Shown in pieces: positions 1 to 8,467 of a DNA stretch of 33,602 bases. Origin of the DNA: Bacteroidota bacterium (GTDB lineage Bacteria; Bacteroidota; Bacteroidia; NS11-12g; UBA9320). A program made the translations under genes and the position numbers. The notes under the pieces are model-generated. The model was not told where the DNA came from, ran no database searches, and saw nothing but the letters and a program-made list of their open reading frames with translations. The DNA lies in the NCBI GenBank assembly GCA_018700895.1, contig JABIUV010000019.1, positions 1 to 33,602 on the forward strand, in the 5' to 3' direction. Each line of letters opens with the position of its first letter. The first letter of the stretch is position 1.

Positions 1-304
1 AGATTATACTTTTTAGGCTATCTATCTCTTTATCCAAAACTATGGCATCTCCACCATTGTAGCGGAGATAAGCTATAACGCCGCGGAGCATTAGCACCTC
101 ATCTCGTTGCAACTTGGTTGGTTTTACAAAAACATATCCGTTGAACAACGGAAATTCCACCCATTTTTTGCGGTCGCTCCATTGTTGAAGCTTTTTATAC
201 AACGGTAAATAATGCTCTATTCTTGCCTCTCCAAGCTGTTTAGCTACTTGTTTTTCTTGCCTACTCGCTACATAGACTACTTTCCAGCTATCTTCTTCTC
301 CCAT
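1..304 (-). CDS. UpxY/NusG-family transcription antiterminator, N-terminal part (cut by window edge)
   Basis: Reading the minus strand from an ATG at 304 gives an open frame of 101 codons that runs off the left edge without a stop. It begins MGEEDSWKVVYVASRQEKQV and contains the NusG N-terminal (NGN) pattern: a W-x-V-x-Y-V opening strand, a helix (KQVAKQLGEARI), HYLPLYKK, then FPLFNGYVFVK, which matches the P-L-F-x-G-Y-V-F-V core of NGN domains. In Bacteroidota such NusG paralogues (UpxY type) normally open capsule or exopolysaccharide operons and act on RNA polymerase to let it read through the leader. The operon it would control lies outside the window, so that role is inferred. The start codon is only about ten bases beyond the U-tract of the upstream terminator. 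Confidence 0.85.
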   Translation of the reverse strand, partial: MGEEDSWKVVYVASRQEKQVAKQLGEARIEHYLPLYKKLQQWSDRKKWVEFPLFNGYVFVKPTKLQRDEVLMLRGVIAYLRYNGGDAIVLDKEIDSLKSII

Positions 305-313
305 CTGTTATCC

Positions 314-345
314 AAAAAAAGTCCATCCGCCTAGGGTGGATGGAC
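314..345 (-). terminator. Intrinsic terminator of the DPP IV-POT-POT operon
   Basis: On the minus strand GTCCATCC pairs with GGATGGAC, and the stem can extend inward by a G-T and two G-C pairs to leave a three-base loop. A run of seven T follows (320-314). It lies 24 bases after the stop of the second POT gene and ends about ten bases before the start of the UpxY-like gene. Confidence 0.85.
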
Positions 346-369
346 TTCATATTTTAATGTTTAATCGTT

Positions 370-1956
370 CTATTTTATGCCGTGCATTAGTTTTTTGAGG
401 ATTGGGTTTAAGGCCATTAGCAATAACCCAGCACCAATTGGAACTAAAGTGAAAATCATAAAGAAGTAACTCATACTATGACTTTCTACGATAGCGTCTA
501 TCTGCCCGCCAACTGCCCCGGCTGCTTTATTTCCCAATCCTACGGCTATATACCAAAGGCCAAACATCATCCCGATTACCTTAGCAGGAACAAGTTTAGA
601 TACATAAGACAAGCCAACAGGCGACAAACTCAATTCGCCCAATGTATGAAACAAGTAAGCCAATATAAGCCATATTATGCTGACTGATGCCGTTTCGGCT
701 CCTTGCGGAATACCTGCCGATCCATAAGCCAAAATCCCAAAACCAAGTCCTAATAAGACCAAGCCTATTCCAAACTTGACTGGTGCCGAGGGATTATACT
801 TACTCTCCCATATTTTGGCAACCAAAGGGGCAAAAGCTATAATGAAAAATGAATTAAGAATCCCAAACCAAGAGGCAGGAATTTCAGGTTTATCCGCATC
901 CCATTGCTTCATAAGCATCCAAACTACAACACACCAAATAATCGCAAACGAGGTTCCTAAGAACAAATTGGAAGCGAAATATTTTCTGAATGTGATTTTA
1001 AATAGCTTGAACAATACATAGGTGATGATGATAAGCGGAACGATAGTCAACAGTGTATTGGCTATCCTAAATGTATTTGCTGCTGCTCCTTCCAGTACTC
1101 TGTTTGTATAATCGGCTGCAAAAATGGTCATAGAACCACCTGCCTGCTCAAAACACGCCCAAAAAAATATCGTAAATAAAGCAAGTACTCCCACCACAAT
1201 ATACCGATCAAACTGTACTGATGGACTTACTTCCTCTTGAATATCGACCTCGTCCTCATTTCCTATCTCCTCTATCGCGTCAGAAATGTCAAATTTAACA
1301 GCGGCCTTGGGGCCAAGACCAATATTTCCAAAAATCCCTTGAGCAAACCAAAACTGAAGCATACCGAAGAACATAAAAATCCCTGCAAGACCAAAGCCCC
1401 AGTGCCATCCTTGAGTTTCTCCTACATATCCACAAAGCATAATACCTAAGAAGGCACCAGCATTTACGCCCATATAAAAAATGGTAAACGCCCCATCTTT
1501 TTTCTCTTGAGCATTTTTATAAACGCCGTTTATGATAGACGTAATATTGGGTTTAAATAGTCCATTACCTGCAACTAAGAATGCTATACCGGCGTACAGT
1601 CCCCAAGGTGTGTCTAAGGCCATGGATGCGTGACCAAGTGTCATGATTAAAGCTCCTAAAGCTACTGCCCAGCGATATCCCAAAAGTTTGTCAGCTAACA
1701 GACCGCCTATGATAGGTGTGAAGTACACCAACATAGTGTAAGTGCCATATAGCCCAAGAGCTTCTTCCCTACTCCAAGCCCAACCACCATCTACTAAACT
1801 AGACGTAAGGAATAAGACCAAAAGTGCTCGCATACCGTAGTAGGAGAATCGCTCCCACATCTCGGTAAAGAATAATATAAACAAGCCACTTGGATGACCC
1901 ATTAATAGGTGTCGGTTCATTTCAGAACCTTCGAATCTGAATTTTGTTGTACTCAT
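370..1956 (-). CDS. Proton-dependent oligopeptide transporter (POT/PTR2 family), second copy
   Basis: This 528-residue inner membrane protein should import di- and tripeptides with protons. Visible family marks are the helix 1 motif ExxER (TEMWERFSYYGMRAL, about residues 32-46), the PTR2 signature around NGLFKPNITSIINGVY, and the conserved glutamate in TLGELSLSPVGLS near the C-terminus. Many hydrophobic segments agree with 12-14 transmembrane helices. It sits 23 bases downstream of a close paralogue, with a terminator after it, so it is the last gene of the operon. The N-terminus is about 12 residues longer than in the paralogue; the internal Met at residue 13 is an alternative start. The exact substrate preference cannot be read from sequence. 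Confidence 0.93.
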   Translation of the reverse strand: MSTTKFRFEGSEMNRHLLMGHPSGLFILFFTEMWERFSYYGMRALLVLFLTSSLVDGGWAWSREEALGLYGTYTMLVYFTPIIGGLLADKLLGYRWAVALGALIMTLGHASMALDTPWGLYAGIAFLVAGNGLFKPNITSIINGVYKNAQEKKDGAFTIFYMGVNAGAFLGIMLCGYVGETQGWHWGFGLAGIFMFFGMLQFWFAQGIFGNIGLGPKAAVKFDISDAIEEIGNEDEVDIQEEVSPSVQFDRYIVVGVLALFTIFFWACFEQAGGSMTIFAADYTNRVLEGAAANTFRIANTLLTIVPLIIITYVLFKLFKITFRKYFASNLFLGTSFAIIWCVVVWMLMKQWDADKPEIPASWFGILNSFFIIAFAPLVAKIWESKYNPSAPVKFGIGLVLLGLGFGILAYGSAGIPQGAETASVSIIWLILAYLFHTLGELSLSPVGLSYVSKLVPAKVIGMMFGLWYIAVGLGNKAAGAVGGQIDAIVESHSMSYFFMIFTLVPIGAGLLLMALNPILKKLMHGIK

Positions 1957-1979
1957 AAGGTCTTAATGCTACGAAGTGA

Positions 1980-3545
1980 CTATTCTACGCCATGCATCCA
2001 TTTCTTGAGTGGGAAACTAAGAATAAATAGAACGACACCCGCAGTTATTGGAATACCAACTAAAATCATAAAGAAATCTGACATCGTTGACGTCTCTGCA
2101 ATTTTCTCCATATATCCTGAGAACGAACCGGCCAGTTTATTACCCATAGCCGAAGCAAAAAACCAAACGCCGAACATAATTCCTAACAGACGCTTTGGAG
2201 ATAATTTGTTCACGTAAGAGAGCCCTACTGGAGATAAACTAAGTTCACCCATAGTATGGAGCAAGTAAGCTAATACTAAGAATATCATACTCGCCTTTTG
2301 TACTGAATCACCTCCTACATTGGCTGCTGCATAAACAAGTGGAATAAATCCTATTCCAAGCAAGAATAATCCAATGGCGAACTTCTGCGGTCCATTCGGA
2401 TTATACTTAGATGTAGCGAGTTTCTGCCAAACAAACGAAAAGAAAGGAGCTAAGGTGAAGATGAAAAATGCATTTAAACCTTGAAACCAAGTAGTTGGTA
2501 CTTCATCCGCTGAATCAGCAAAACGAGTGTAAATCATATACCCAATAAGCCCTGCTAGTGATACTACACTAAGTGCCATAAAGCCCATAGCCAAAGGATA
2601 ATATTTTCCAACTGCCTTTGTCATACCGATAAACATCCAAATTAAAATTATGACGGGTGTCGCTGAAAGCAATCCTGAAATAATATTGAATGTTAATTGT
2701 GCCCCTTCACTTAAAGTGCGATCAGTATAATCATTTGCGAAAATAGTCATACTACTACCTGCTTGCTCAAAAGCAAACCAGAATAGTATAGAGAAGAATG
2801 CTAAAACACCAACTACGACTAAGCGTTGAGTCTCAACTTTGGTTAAGGGTGCTTTTTTGACTTCCTCTACAGAATCTATGACATCTTGATTGTTATCTAA
2901 ATTTCCTTTTGTGGGAGCAAGACCTATATCTCCAAACATTTTTTGAGATAATTGAAACTGAATAAGACCGATAAACATAAAAATTCCTGCAAGACCAAAC
3001 CCATAGTGCCAGCCGTAAGTCTCACCAAGGTACCCACAAAGTATAGAACCTAAGAAAGCACCTACATTAATACCTTGATAAAAGATGGTATAACCTGCAT
3101 CCTTCTTAGGCGAACCGTCAGGATACAATTGTCCCACGATTGATGATATATTTGGTTTGAAAAATCCATTTCCTATAATGAGTAAGCCTAAACCTAAATA
3201 GAAAGCAGGTAATGGCTCAAATGCCAATGACAAATGTCCCAAAGTCATTAATACCCCACCGATAACAATGGCTTTACGAAAGCCGAATAACTTATCTGCT
3301 AAGATTCCGCCTAGTATAGGCGTTATGTATACAAGCATTGTATAATTACCATATAAATCTCCCGCTTCAGCACTTGTCCATCCTAGTCCTGCATTTTCGG
3401 CTGTCACCTTACTTACCAGATAAAGCACCAATAAAGCTCGCATTCCGTAATACGAAAAACGTTCCCACATCTCCGTGAAGAAAAGCATAAAAAGCCCCAC
3501 TGGGTGGCCGAAAATTTCTTTTTCAGTTGCTATGTTATTCGACAT
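1980..3545 (-). CDS. Proton-dependent oligopeptide transporter (POT/PTR2 family), first copy
   Basis: A 521-residue POT-family symporter for small peptides. It carries the ExxER helix 1 motif (TEMWERFSYYGMRALL), the PTR2 signature region GNGFFKPNISSIVGQLY, and the late-helix glutamate in TMGELSLSPVGLSYV. It is clearly paralogous to the neighbouring 528-residue protein along its whole length, with a more variable stretch around the cytoplasmic linker (residues about 215-240). It starts 45 bases after the DPP IV stop on the same strand and I see no convincing promoter in that gap, so co-transcription with the peptidase is likely. That arrangement suggests that at least one of its substrates is the dipeptide released by DPP IV. 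Confidence 0.93.
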   Translation of the reverse strand: MSNNIATEKEIFGHPVGLFMLFFTEMWERFSYYGMRALLVLYLVSKVTAENAGLGWTSAEAGDLYGNYTMLVYITPILGGILADKLFGFRKAIVIGGVLMTLGHLSLAFEPLPAFYLGLGLLIIGNGFFKPNISSIVGQLYPDGSPKKDAGYTIFYQGINVGAFLGSILCGYLGETYGWHYGFGLAGIFMFIGLIQFQLSQKMFGDIGLAPTKGNLDNNQDVIDSVEEVKKAPLTKVETQRLVVVGVLAFFSILFWFAFEQAGSSMTIFANDYTDRTLSEGAQLTFNIISGLLSATPVIILIWMFIGMTKAVGKYYPLAMGFMALSVVSLAGLIGYMIYTRFADSADEVPTTWFQGLNAFFIFTLAPFFSFVWQKLATSKYNPNGPQKFAIGLFLLGIGFIPLVYAAANVGGDSVQKASMIFLVLAYLLHTMGELSLSPVGLSYVNKLSPKRLLGIMFGVWFFASAMGNKLAGSFSGYMEKIAETSTMSDFFMILVGIPITAGVVLFILSFPLKKWMHGVE

Positions 3546-3590
3546 ATAGTTTTGATTTAATTTTGGGTAAAAATAATTTTAAATATTGAA

Positions 3591-5753
3591 TTACAAATTC
3601 TCTAAAACAAAATTGGTCATCTTGGTATAAAGGTGGAGTCTCGTATAGCCGCCATAAATCCCGTGATTTTTGTTGGGATAATACTCAGAATCAAAAGGAA
3701 TGTTATTCTTAATAAGCTCGTTTACCATCATCACACTATTTTCAAAATGTACGTTATCATCGCCGGTGCCATGCACTATGAGATACTTACCTTTTATATC
3801 CTTCACAAAATTGATGGGTGAATTATCATCATACCCGCTTCCATTATCCTGCGGCAATGCCATATATCGCTCGGTATATATATTATCATAAAATCTCCAA
3901 TTGGTCACCGGTGCTATAGCTATGGCCATTTTGAACACATCATTACCCTTGGCCAACGCTAAACTGCTCATATACCCTCCGTAGCTCCATCCCCAGATGC
4001 CAATTCTGTCTTGGTCTACGTAGGCGAGTCTAGCTAAGGTTTTAGCAGCACCTATCTGGTCCTCTGTTTCATATTTACCCAGTTGCTTGTAGGTCATTTT
4101 CTTAAACTCCTCTCCTCTTGCTCCCGTTCCTCTGTTGTCTACTGATACTATTATCATATCATGCTTATTGGCCAACATCTGGTGCCAGTAAAAATTGCTA
4201 TACCCAAAACTATTTTTCACGGTTTGTGAACCGGGACCACCATATACGTGCATTAGCATAGGGTACTTTTTGGCACTATCAAAATTAGCCGGTTTTATCA
4301 TCCAATAATTGAGCTCCTGGCCATTTATAGGGAGCGTGCTAAATGTTATGTCTCCTAAGGTAAAATCTGCATTACGCTTTGTGAAATCTTCATTGTCTTC
4401 TACCACTCGCTGGGTTTGCCATTCCGAATTTTTGATGGTATACTGATGTGGTACCGTAGCACTCGTATAACTGTGTAAGGCCAGTGAATAATCTTTACTA
4501 AACTTAGCGGTATGCCAACCCGACTCGGTAGTAAGTCGTGTTTTGTTTTTCCCAAGAAAATCAATGCTATAAATGTGTCGCTCGGTAGAAGCCACTTCGG
4601 TAGATGTAAAATAAATTTTCTCATTAGCATTGTCTATACCTAGCACTTTCTCCACTTCCCAATCTCCTTTTGTGATTTGATAAATTTGAGGTCCATCTAA
4701 TTTATGGAAGTATAGGTGCTTATGCCCATCGGACTCGCTGCTCACTATCATATGCTTTCCATCCTTTAGAAAGAAAATATCATCGGTAATATCCACGTAG
4801 TATTTGCTTGTCTCTTCTAAGGATTGCTCTACACTGGTTCCTGTAACCATAAGTAACTCCCATTTATTCTGTAACCTATTGAGCCGCTTTACAGATAATA
4901 CATTGGGGTCTGTTGTCCACTTAATACGAGGTAGATACTGATCATTTTCACTGCCCAACTCAAGTTTTGTACTTTTTCCTTTTGCGGCATCTGCTATGTA
5001 TACGTCTACTACACTATTTGCCTCTCCAGCTTTCGGATATTTGAACTTATACTGCTCCGGATATAAGTCTCCATATGTGGTCATTTGCCATTGTTTCACG
5101 GCACTTTCGTCAAATCGGAAATAAGCCAGCTTCGTACCATCGGTGTTCCACTCAAATCCGCGACTCATACCAAACTCTTCTTCGTACACCCAATCAACCG
5201 CTCCGTTTATAATCGCGTTGTATTCACCGTCTTTGGTTATTTGTTTGGTTTTGCCTTTGGCCAAATTTAGCGTATATAGATTATTACCTTTTACATAGGC
5301 CACCATCTTTCCGCTAGGATTCATAGTGGGATAACGTACTTGCTCGGCTTTACCCAAAAGAGCATTATTAGCCAAACTTACCACCACGAAATCACCTCGA
5401 CTAGAGTGACGGTAAATAGATTTAGAGTTGTAGTACAATAAAACTTTCGACTGGTCATCATTAAACGTATAGGAGCTAAAACCCACTTTCTGACCGTTAA
5501 ATACATTCTTAGCATTCATTAGTTCCTTTACCTTTTTACCTGATATATAATCGTATTGATTGATAACATCAAAACCATCCTCGTCTTTTTCCTGAATACA
5601 ATAACTCTTACCATCATTCAGATTCACAAAACCACTAATGGTCTTTGGGTAAAATGTGCTACTGGCCCATATATCGGTAAGTTCAATATTTCGCGTTTGG
5701 CTATTGGCCCCAAATGAACACACAACTAATATGAATAAAACTATGTTTCGCAT
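3591..5753 (-). CDS. Dipeptidyl peptidase IV (S9B family), secreted or periplasmic
   Basis: A 720-residue serine peptidase that should remove N-terminal Xaa-Pro (and Xaa-Ala) dipeptides. The first 19 residues (MRNIVLFILVVCSFGANSQ) look like a Sec signal peptide. The beta-propeller domain holds the double-glutamate motif that binds the substrate N-terminus (DWVYEEEFGMSRGFEW). The C-terminal alpha/beta hydrolase domain shows the nucleophile in GWSYGG (Ser590), the acid in HGTGDDNVH, and the base in NKNHGIYGG (His697). Length is typical of bacterial DPP IV. It is first in an operon with two POT transporters, so extracytoplasmic dipeptide release and uptake are linked. A -7-like element lies at 5773-5780. 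Confidence 0.95.
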   Translation of the reverse strand: MRNIVLFILVVCSFGANSQTRNIELTDIWASSTFYPKTISGFVNLNDGKSYCIQEKDEDGFDVINQYDYISGKKVKELMNAKNVFNGQKVGFSSYTFNDDQSKVLLYYNSKSIYRHSSRGDFVVVSLANNALLGKAEQVRYPTMNPSGKMVAYVKGNNLYTLNLAKGKTKQITKDGEYNAIINGAVDWVYEEEFGMSRGFEWNTDGTKLAYFRFDESAVKQWQMTTYGDLYPEQYKFKYPKAGEANSVVDVYIADAAKGKSTKLELGSENDQYLPRIKWTTDPNVLSVKRLNRLQNKWELLMVTGTSVEQSLEETSKYYVDITDDIFFLKDGKHMIVSSESDGHKHLYFHKLDGPQIYQITKGDWEVEKVLGIDNANEKIYFTSTEVASTERHIYSIDFLGKNKTRLTTESGWHTAKFSKDYSLALHSYTSATVPHQYTIKNSEWQTQRVVEDNEDFTKRNADFTLGDITFSTLPINGQELNYWMIKPANFDSAKKYPMLMHVYGGPGSQTVKNSFGYSNFYWHQMLANKHDMIIVSVDNRGTGARGEEFKKMTYKQLGKYETEDQIGAAKTLARLAYVDQDRIGIWGWSYGGYMSSLALAKGNDVFKMAIAIAPVTNWRFYDNIYTERYMALPQDNGSGYDDNSPINFVKDIKGKYLIVHGTGDDNVHFENSVMMVNELIKNNIPFDSEYYPNKNHGIYGGYTRLHLYTKMTNFVLENL

Positions 5754-5761
5754 TGTTCTTA

Positions 5762-5769
5762 TAAATTTG
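5762..5769 (+). promoter_or_regulatory. Putative -7 element for the FAD-linked oxidase
   Basis: TAAATTTG is an exact match to TAnnTTTG, 24 bases before the chosen ATG at 5794. The -33 half-site is unclear. Only 40 bases separate this gene from the divergent DPP IV gene, so the two promoters must overlap. Confidence 0.45.
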
Positions 5770-5772
5770 CTT

Positions 5773-5780
5773 CAATTATA
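5773..5780 (-). promoter_or_regulatory. Putative -7 element for the DPP IV operon
   Basis: On the minus strand TATAATTG matches the Bacteroidota -7 consensus TAnnTTTG in seven of eight positions, 19 bases before the DPP IV ATG. It lies in a 40-base divergent gap and partly faces the element of the opposite gene. Confidence 0.4.
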
Positions 5781-5793
5781 CGTGTTTTATAAA

Positions 5794-7185
5794 ATGGATT
5801 GGGTACAAGAATTGGTAAATTTAGTCGGTGATAAAATTATATCCGTTGATAAGGAGACCTTAACGGCCTACGCTAGCGATTATACCGAAGACTTGGTACA
5901 TCTGCCCGATGTAGTGGCTAAACCAACCACAGTAGAAGAAGTGTCTTCTATCTTAAGATATTGCAATGCTAATGGCATACCCGTAACCCCACGCGGGGCA
6001 GGCACGGGTTTGAGTGGTGGCAGTTTGCCCACTCACGGAGGTGTTTCACTTTCTATGGAAAAATTCAATAAAATCCTCGACATAGACGAAGCCAATTTTC
6101 AAGCGACGGTAGAAAGTGGTGTGATAAATGAAACTTTTCAGCAGGCTGTTAAGGAACGTGGACTTTTTTATCCTCCCGACCCTGCCAGTAAAGGAAGTTG
6201 TTTTTTGGGCGGTAACATTGCTCATAGCAGCGGAGGCCCAAAAGCTCTGAAGTATGGAACTACTAAGGACTATGTGCTCAACTTAGAAGTAGTAATGGCC
6301 AATGGCGAAATCATATGGACAGGTGCCGATACACTCAAAAATAGCACAGGATACAATCTTACACAGCTTATAATAGGCAGTGAAGGTACACTAGGGGTAG
6401 TGACCAAAATAGTTTTCAAACTACTTCCTCTACCCAAACACGACTTACTAATGCTCGCGAAATTTGGCAGTATAGAAGATGCGTGCAAGGCAGTACCACA
6501 AATATTCATCAATGGAATAAGTCCTAGTGCTATAGAGCTGATGGAACGAAATGCCGTAGAGTATGTGACAAAACATAGTGGCCTATCCCTTGACCCCTCT
6601 CAGCAGGAAATGGGAATAAAAGCATATTTACTCATTGAAGTAGATGGAAATGATATGGAGCAACTCTTTTCGGATTGCGAAGGAATAAATGAGGTGTTGG
6701 AGGCCAATAATGCGTTGGAAGTGCAATTTGCCGATACGGCTGAGCAAAAAGAGCGTCTGTGGAAAATACGCCGAACGATAGGCGAAATGGTAAAACTGCA
6801 CAGCATCTATAAGGAAGAAGATACCGTGGTAAAACGGGCAAACCTACCTGCTCTGATGCACGGTGTAAAAGCAATCGGCAAAGACTGTGGTTTTGAAAGT
6901 GTGTGCTATGGACACGCTGGAGATGGGAATTTGCACATCAATATCCTCAAAGGAGAGATGAGCGATGAACACTGGGATGGACCACATTTGGAAGAGGGTA
7001 TTCGCAAGATATTCAGGCTTTGCAAAAAACTAGGAGGAACCATAAGTGGAGAACACGGTATAGGATTGGTACAGAAAAAATACATGAATGAGGTACTGGA
7101 ACCTATTCACATTGAACTCATGAAAGGGATTAAAAAAACATTTGACCCAAAAGGAATTTTGAACCCTGGGAAGATATGGGAGTAG
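5794..7185 (+). CDS. FAD-linked oxidase, glycolate oxidase GlcD / D-lactate dehydrogenase type
   Basis: A 463-residue flavoprotein that should oxidise a 2-hydroxy acid such as glycolate or D-lactate. The N-terminal FAD_binding_4 domain includes PRGAGTGLSGG (residues 67-76), the pyrophosphate-binding loop. The C-terminal oxidase domain contains CYGHAGDGNLHINI and ISGEHGIGLVQKKYM, both hallmark His-bearing motifs of GlcD-like enzymes. The open frame extends upstream to 5656, but that part overlaps the divergent DPP IV gene and encodes nothing familiar, so I start at MDWVQELVN. No iron-sulfur partner (GlcF) lies nearby, so electrons may go to another acceptor. Substrate cannot be fixed from the sequence. 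Confidence 0.9.
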   Translation: MDWVQELVNLVGDKIISVDKETLTAYASDYTEDLVHLPDVVAKPTTVEEVSSILRYCNANGIPVTPRGAGTGLSGGSLPTHGGVSLSMEKFNKILDIDEANFQATVESGVINETFQQAVKERGLFYPPDPASKGSCFLGGNIAHSSGGPKALKYGTTKDYVLNLEVVMANGEIIWTGADTLKNSTGYNLTQLIIGSEGTLGVVTKIVFKLLPLPKHDLLMLAKFGSIEDACKAVPQIFINGISPSAIELMERNAVEYVTKHSGLSLDPSQQEMGIKAYLLIEVDGNDMEQLFSDCEGINEVLEANNALEVQFADTAEQKERLWKIRRTIGEMVKLHSIYKEEDTVVKRANLPALMHGVKAIGKDCGFESVCYGHAGDGNLHINILKGEMSDEHWDGPHLEEGIRKIFRLCKKLGGTISGEHGIGLVQKKYMNEVLEPIHIELMKGIKKTFDPKGILNPGKIWE

Positions 7186-7188
7186 CCG

Positions 7189-8394
7189 TTATCGTGGATC
7201 AGAAATACGACCTATAAACAGAATATTGTCAGCCTTATTATCTGCCAACACAAAAATGTATGGTGAATTGAAATCTACCTGAGGTGGCAGACTGGTAAGG
7301 ACTGCACCCGCGGCTGTAACGGCAGCACCCTCCGTACCTCTCTCATCTACAGTCATAAATGTTTTATGCACTACACGAGATATTGCCACATTATTCTGCT
7401 CTGCCATTTTGGATAAATCTGCCCCGGAGGTAAACATATCCTCTATTCCAAGTACTCTCAAGGCATCTTTGATAGTTTCATTTTTATACTCAACAGTGAA
7501 CTTAGGCATGGTAAACATTAGTCGTTTTTGTGCTAAGCCTTCTTTCACCGCTTTAAACGTATCGTAATCAAAGTTGGCTATCAATTCATTCACATCTCCG
7601 CTCTGTGGCTTTATGAGAAACATCGAAATTTCTTCTCCCTTGTACGGTAGCTCTACAGCCACAAGTTCATTATCAGTATAGGTGCTGAATGTCCTATCTG
7701 CAAAAAGTGTTGGTGTTTGCACAACTTCACTGCTTTGTAAGGTAAAATCCCGATCTCGGGTACTTTGTTCTACGAATCCATCTTTCCAGTCTGCCTTCAG
7801 ATAGAGGGCATTTACTAAAAACATCACCTCATCACTCGCTATATTATCTAGTATGGTGGGGATTCGAGTCTTGGTTTTATCACTTACCCAACCGTTAATG
7901 GCATTGAGCGACTGTTCCTCGTTGCTAAAATCTTGACTTAAGATAGTAGCATTAAAATTGCTTACTAAGTCTTGTTCATATTGTGGCAACAAGTTTAATC
8001 TCTTTTCATCATAAAATGCCGCATTGCTAAGCTCTATCACGGCGTGTCCATTGCGTGAGTTCAACCAAGTATTAAACTCTTTAGCCGATTGTAAAATATC
8101 GTCTTTAGATTCGCCATTGGCCAATGCATTGGCGAGCTCATCAGCCGTATTGCCGTCGGCACCTTGCAATATCATTTGTATAACCGAGGAAACCGAGGAA
8201 GGAGAAATTATAACATTCTTATCCTCAGGCTCTTGACTTATAATGGTCATAAACAGATTGGTAGAAAAATCAGAAGTCAAACTCATTTCAATGTTCGGTG
8301 TACTTGGGTTAGGTGTGGATGGAGTGCTTTCCTCGCAGCCAGCACCTAGTAAACTTATGATGGTCAAAACCACTAGAACAGATAAATTTTTCAT
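7189..8394 (-). CDS. Serpin-family protease inhibitor, predicted lipoprotein
   Basis: A 401-residue protein starting MKNLSVLVVLTIISLLGAGC, where Cys20 lies in a lipobox, so it should be membrane-anchored after export. A Thr/Pro/Ser spacer follows and then a full serpin fold. The reactive-loop hinge ERGTEGAAVTAAGAV (from residue 351) has the small residues expected of an inhibitory serpin, and the C-terminal serpin signature is seen in SPYIFVLADNKADNILFIGR. Counting 17 residues from the hinge glutamate puts P1 at Thr367 with Leu366 at P2 and Ser368 at P1', suggesting an elastase- or chymotrypsin-like target. The ATG at 8394 is chosen because a -7 motif lies 6 bases upstream. It ends 3 bases from the convergent oxidase. 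Confidence 0.93.
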   Translation of the reverse strand: MKNLSVLVVLTIISLLGAGCEESTPSTPNPSTPNIEMSLTSDFSTNLFMTIISQEPEDKNVIISPSSVSSVIQMILQGADGNTADELANALANGESKDDILQSAKEFNTWLNSRNGHAVIELSNAAFYDEKRLNLLPQYEQDLVSNFNATILSQDFSNEEQSLNAINGWVSDKTKTRIPTILDNIASDEVMFLVNALYLKADWKDGFVEQSTRDRDFTLQSSEVVQTPTLFADRTFSTYTDNELVAVELPYKGEEISMFLIKPQSGDVNELIANFDYDTFKAVKEGLAQKRLMFTMPKFTVEYKNETIKDALRVLGIEDMFTSGADLSKMAEQNNVAISRVVHKTFMTVDERGTEGAAVTAAGAVLTSLPPQVDFNSPYIFVLADNKADNILFIGRISDPR

Positions 8395-8400
8395 GATGGT

Positions 8401-8408
8401 CAAAATTA
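8401..8408 (-). promoter_or_regulatory. Putative -7 element of the serpin gene, 6 bases before the ATG
   Basis: TAATTTTG on the minus strand is an exact TAnnTTTG match. With transcription expected to begin a few bases after the G, the mRNA would start at or next to the ATG. I see no good -33 half-site. Confidence 0.45.
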
Positions 8409-8467
8409 CGAATACAACGTTGTTGAAGACTCATCAATTCGTCATAAATTGATAGTACTAATGACTA

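Noticed and set aside
5656-5793. Upstream extension of the FAD-linked oxidase frame (46 extra codons)
   Set aside because: It overlaps the start of the divergent DPP IV gene and has no family similarity; the ATG at 5794 follows an exact -7 motif.
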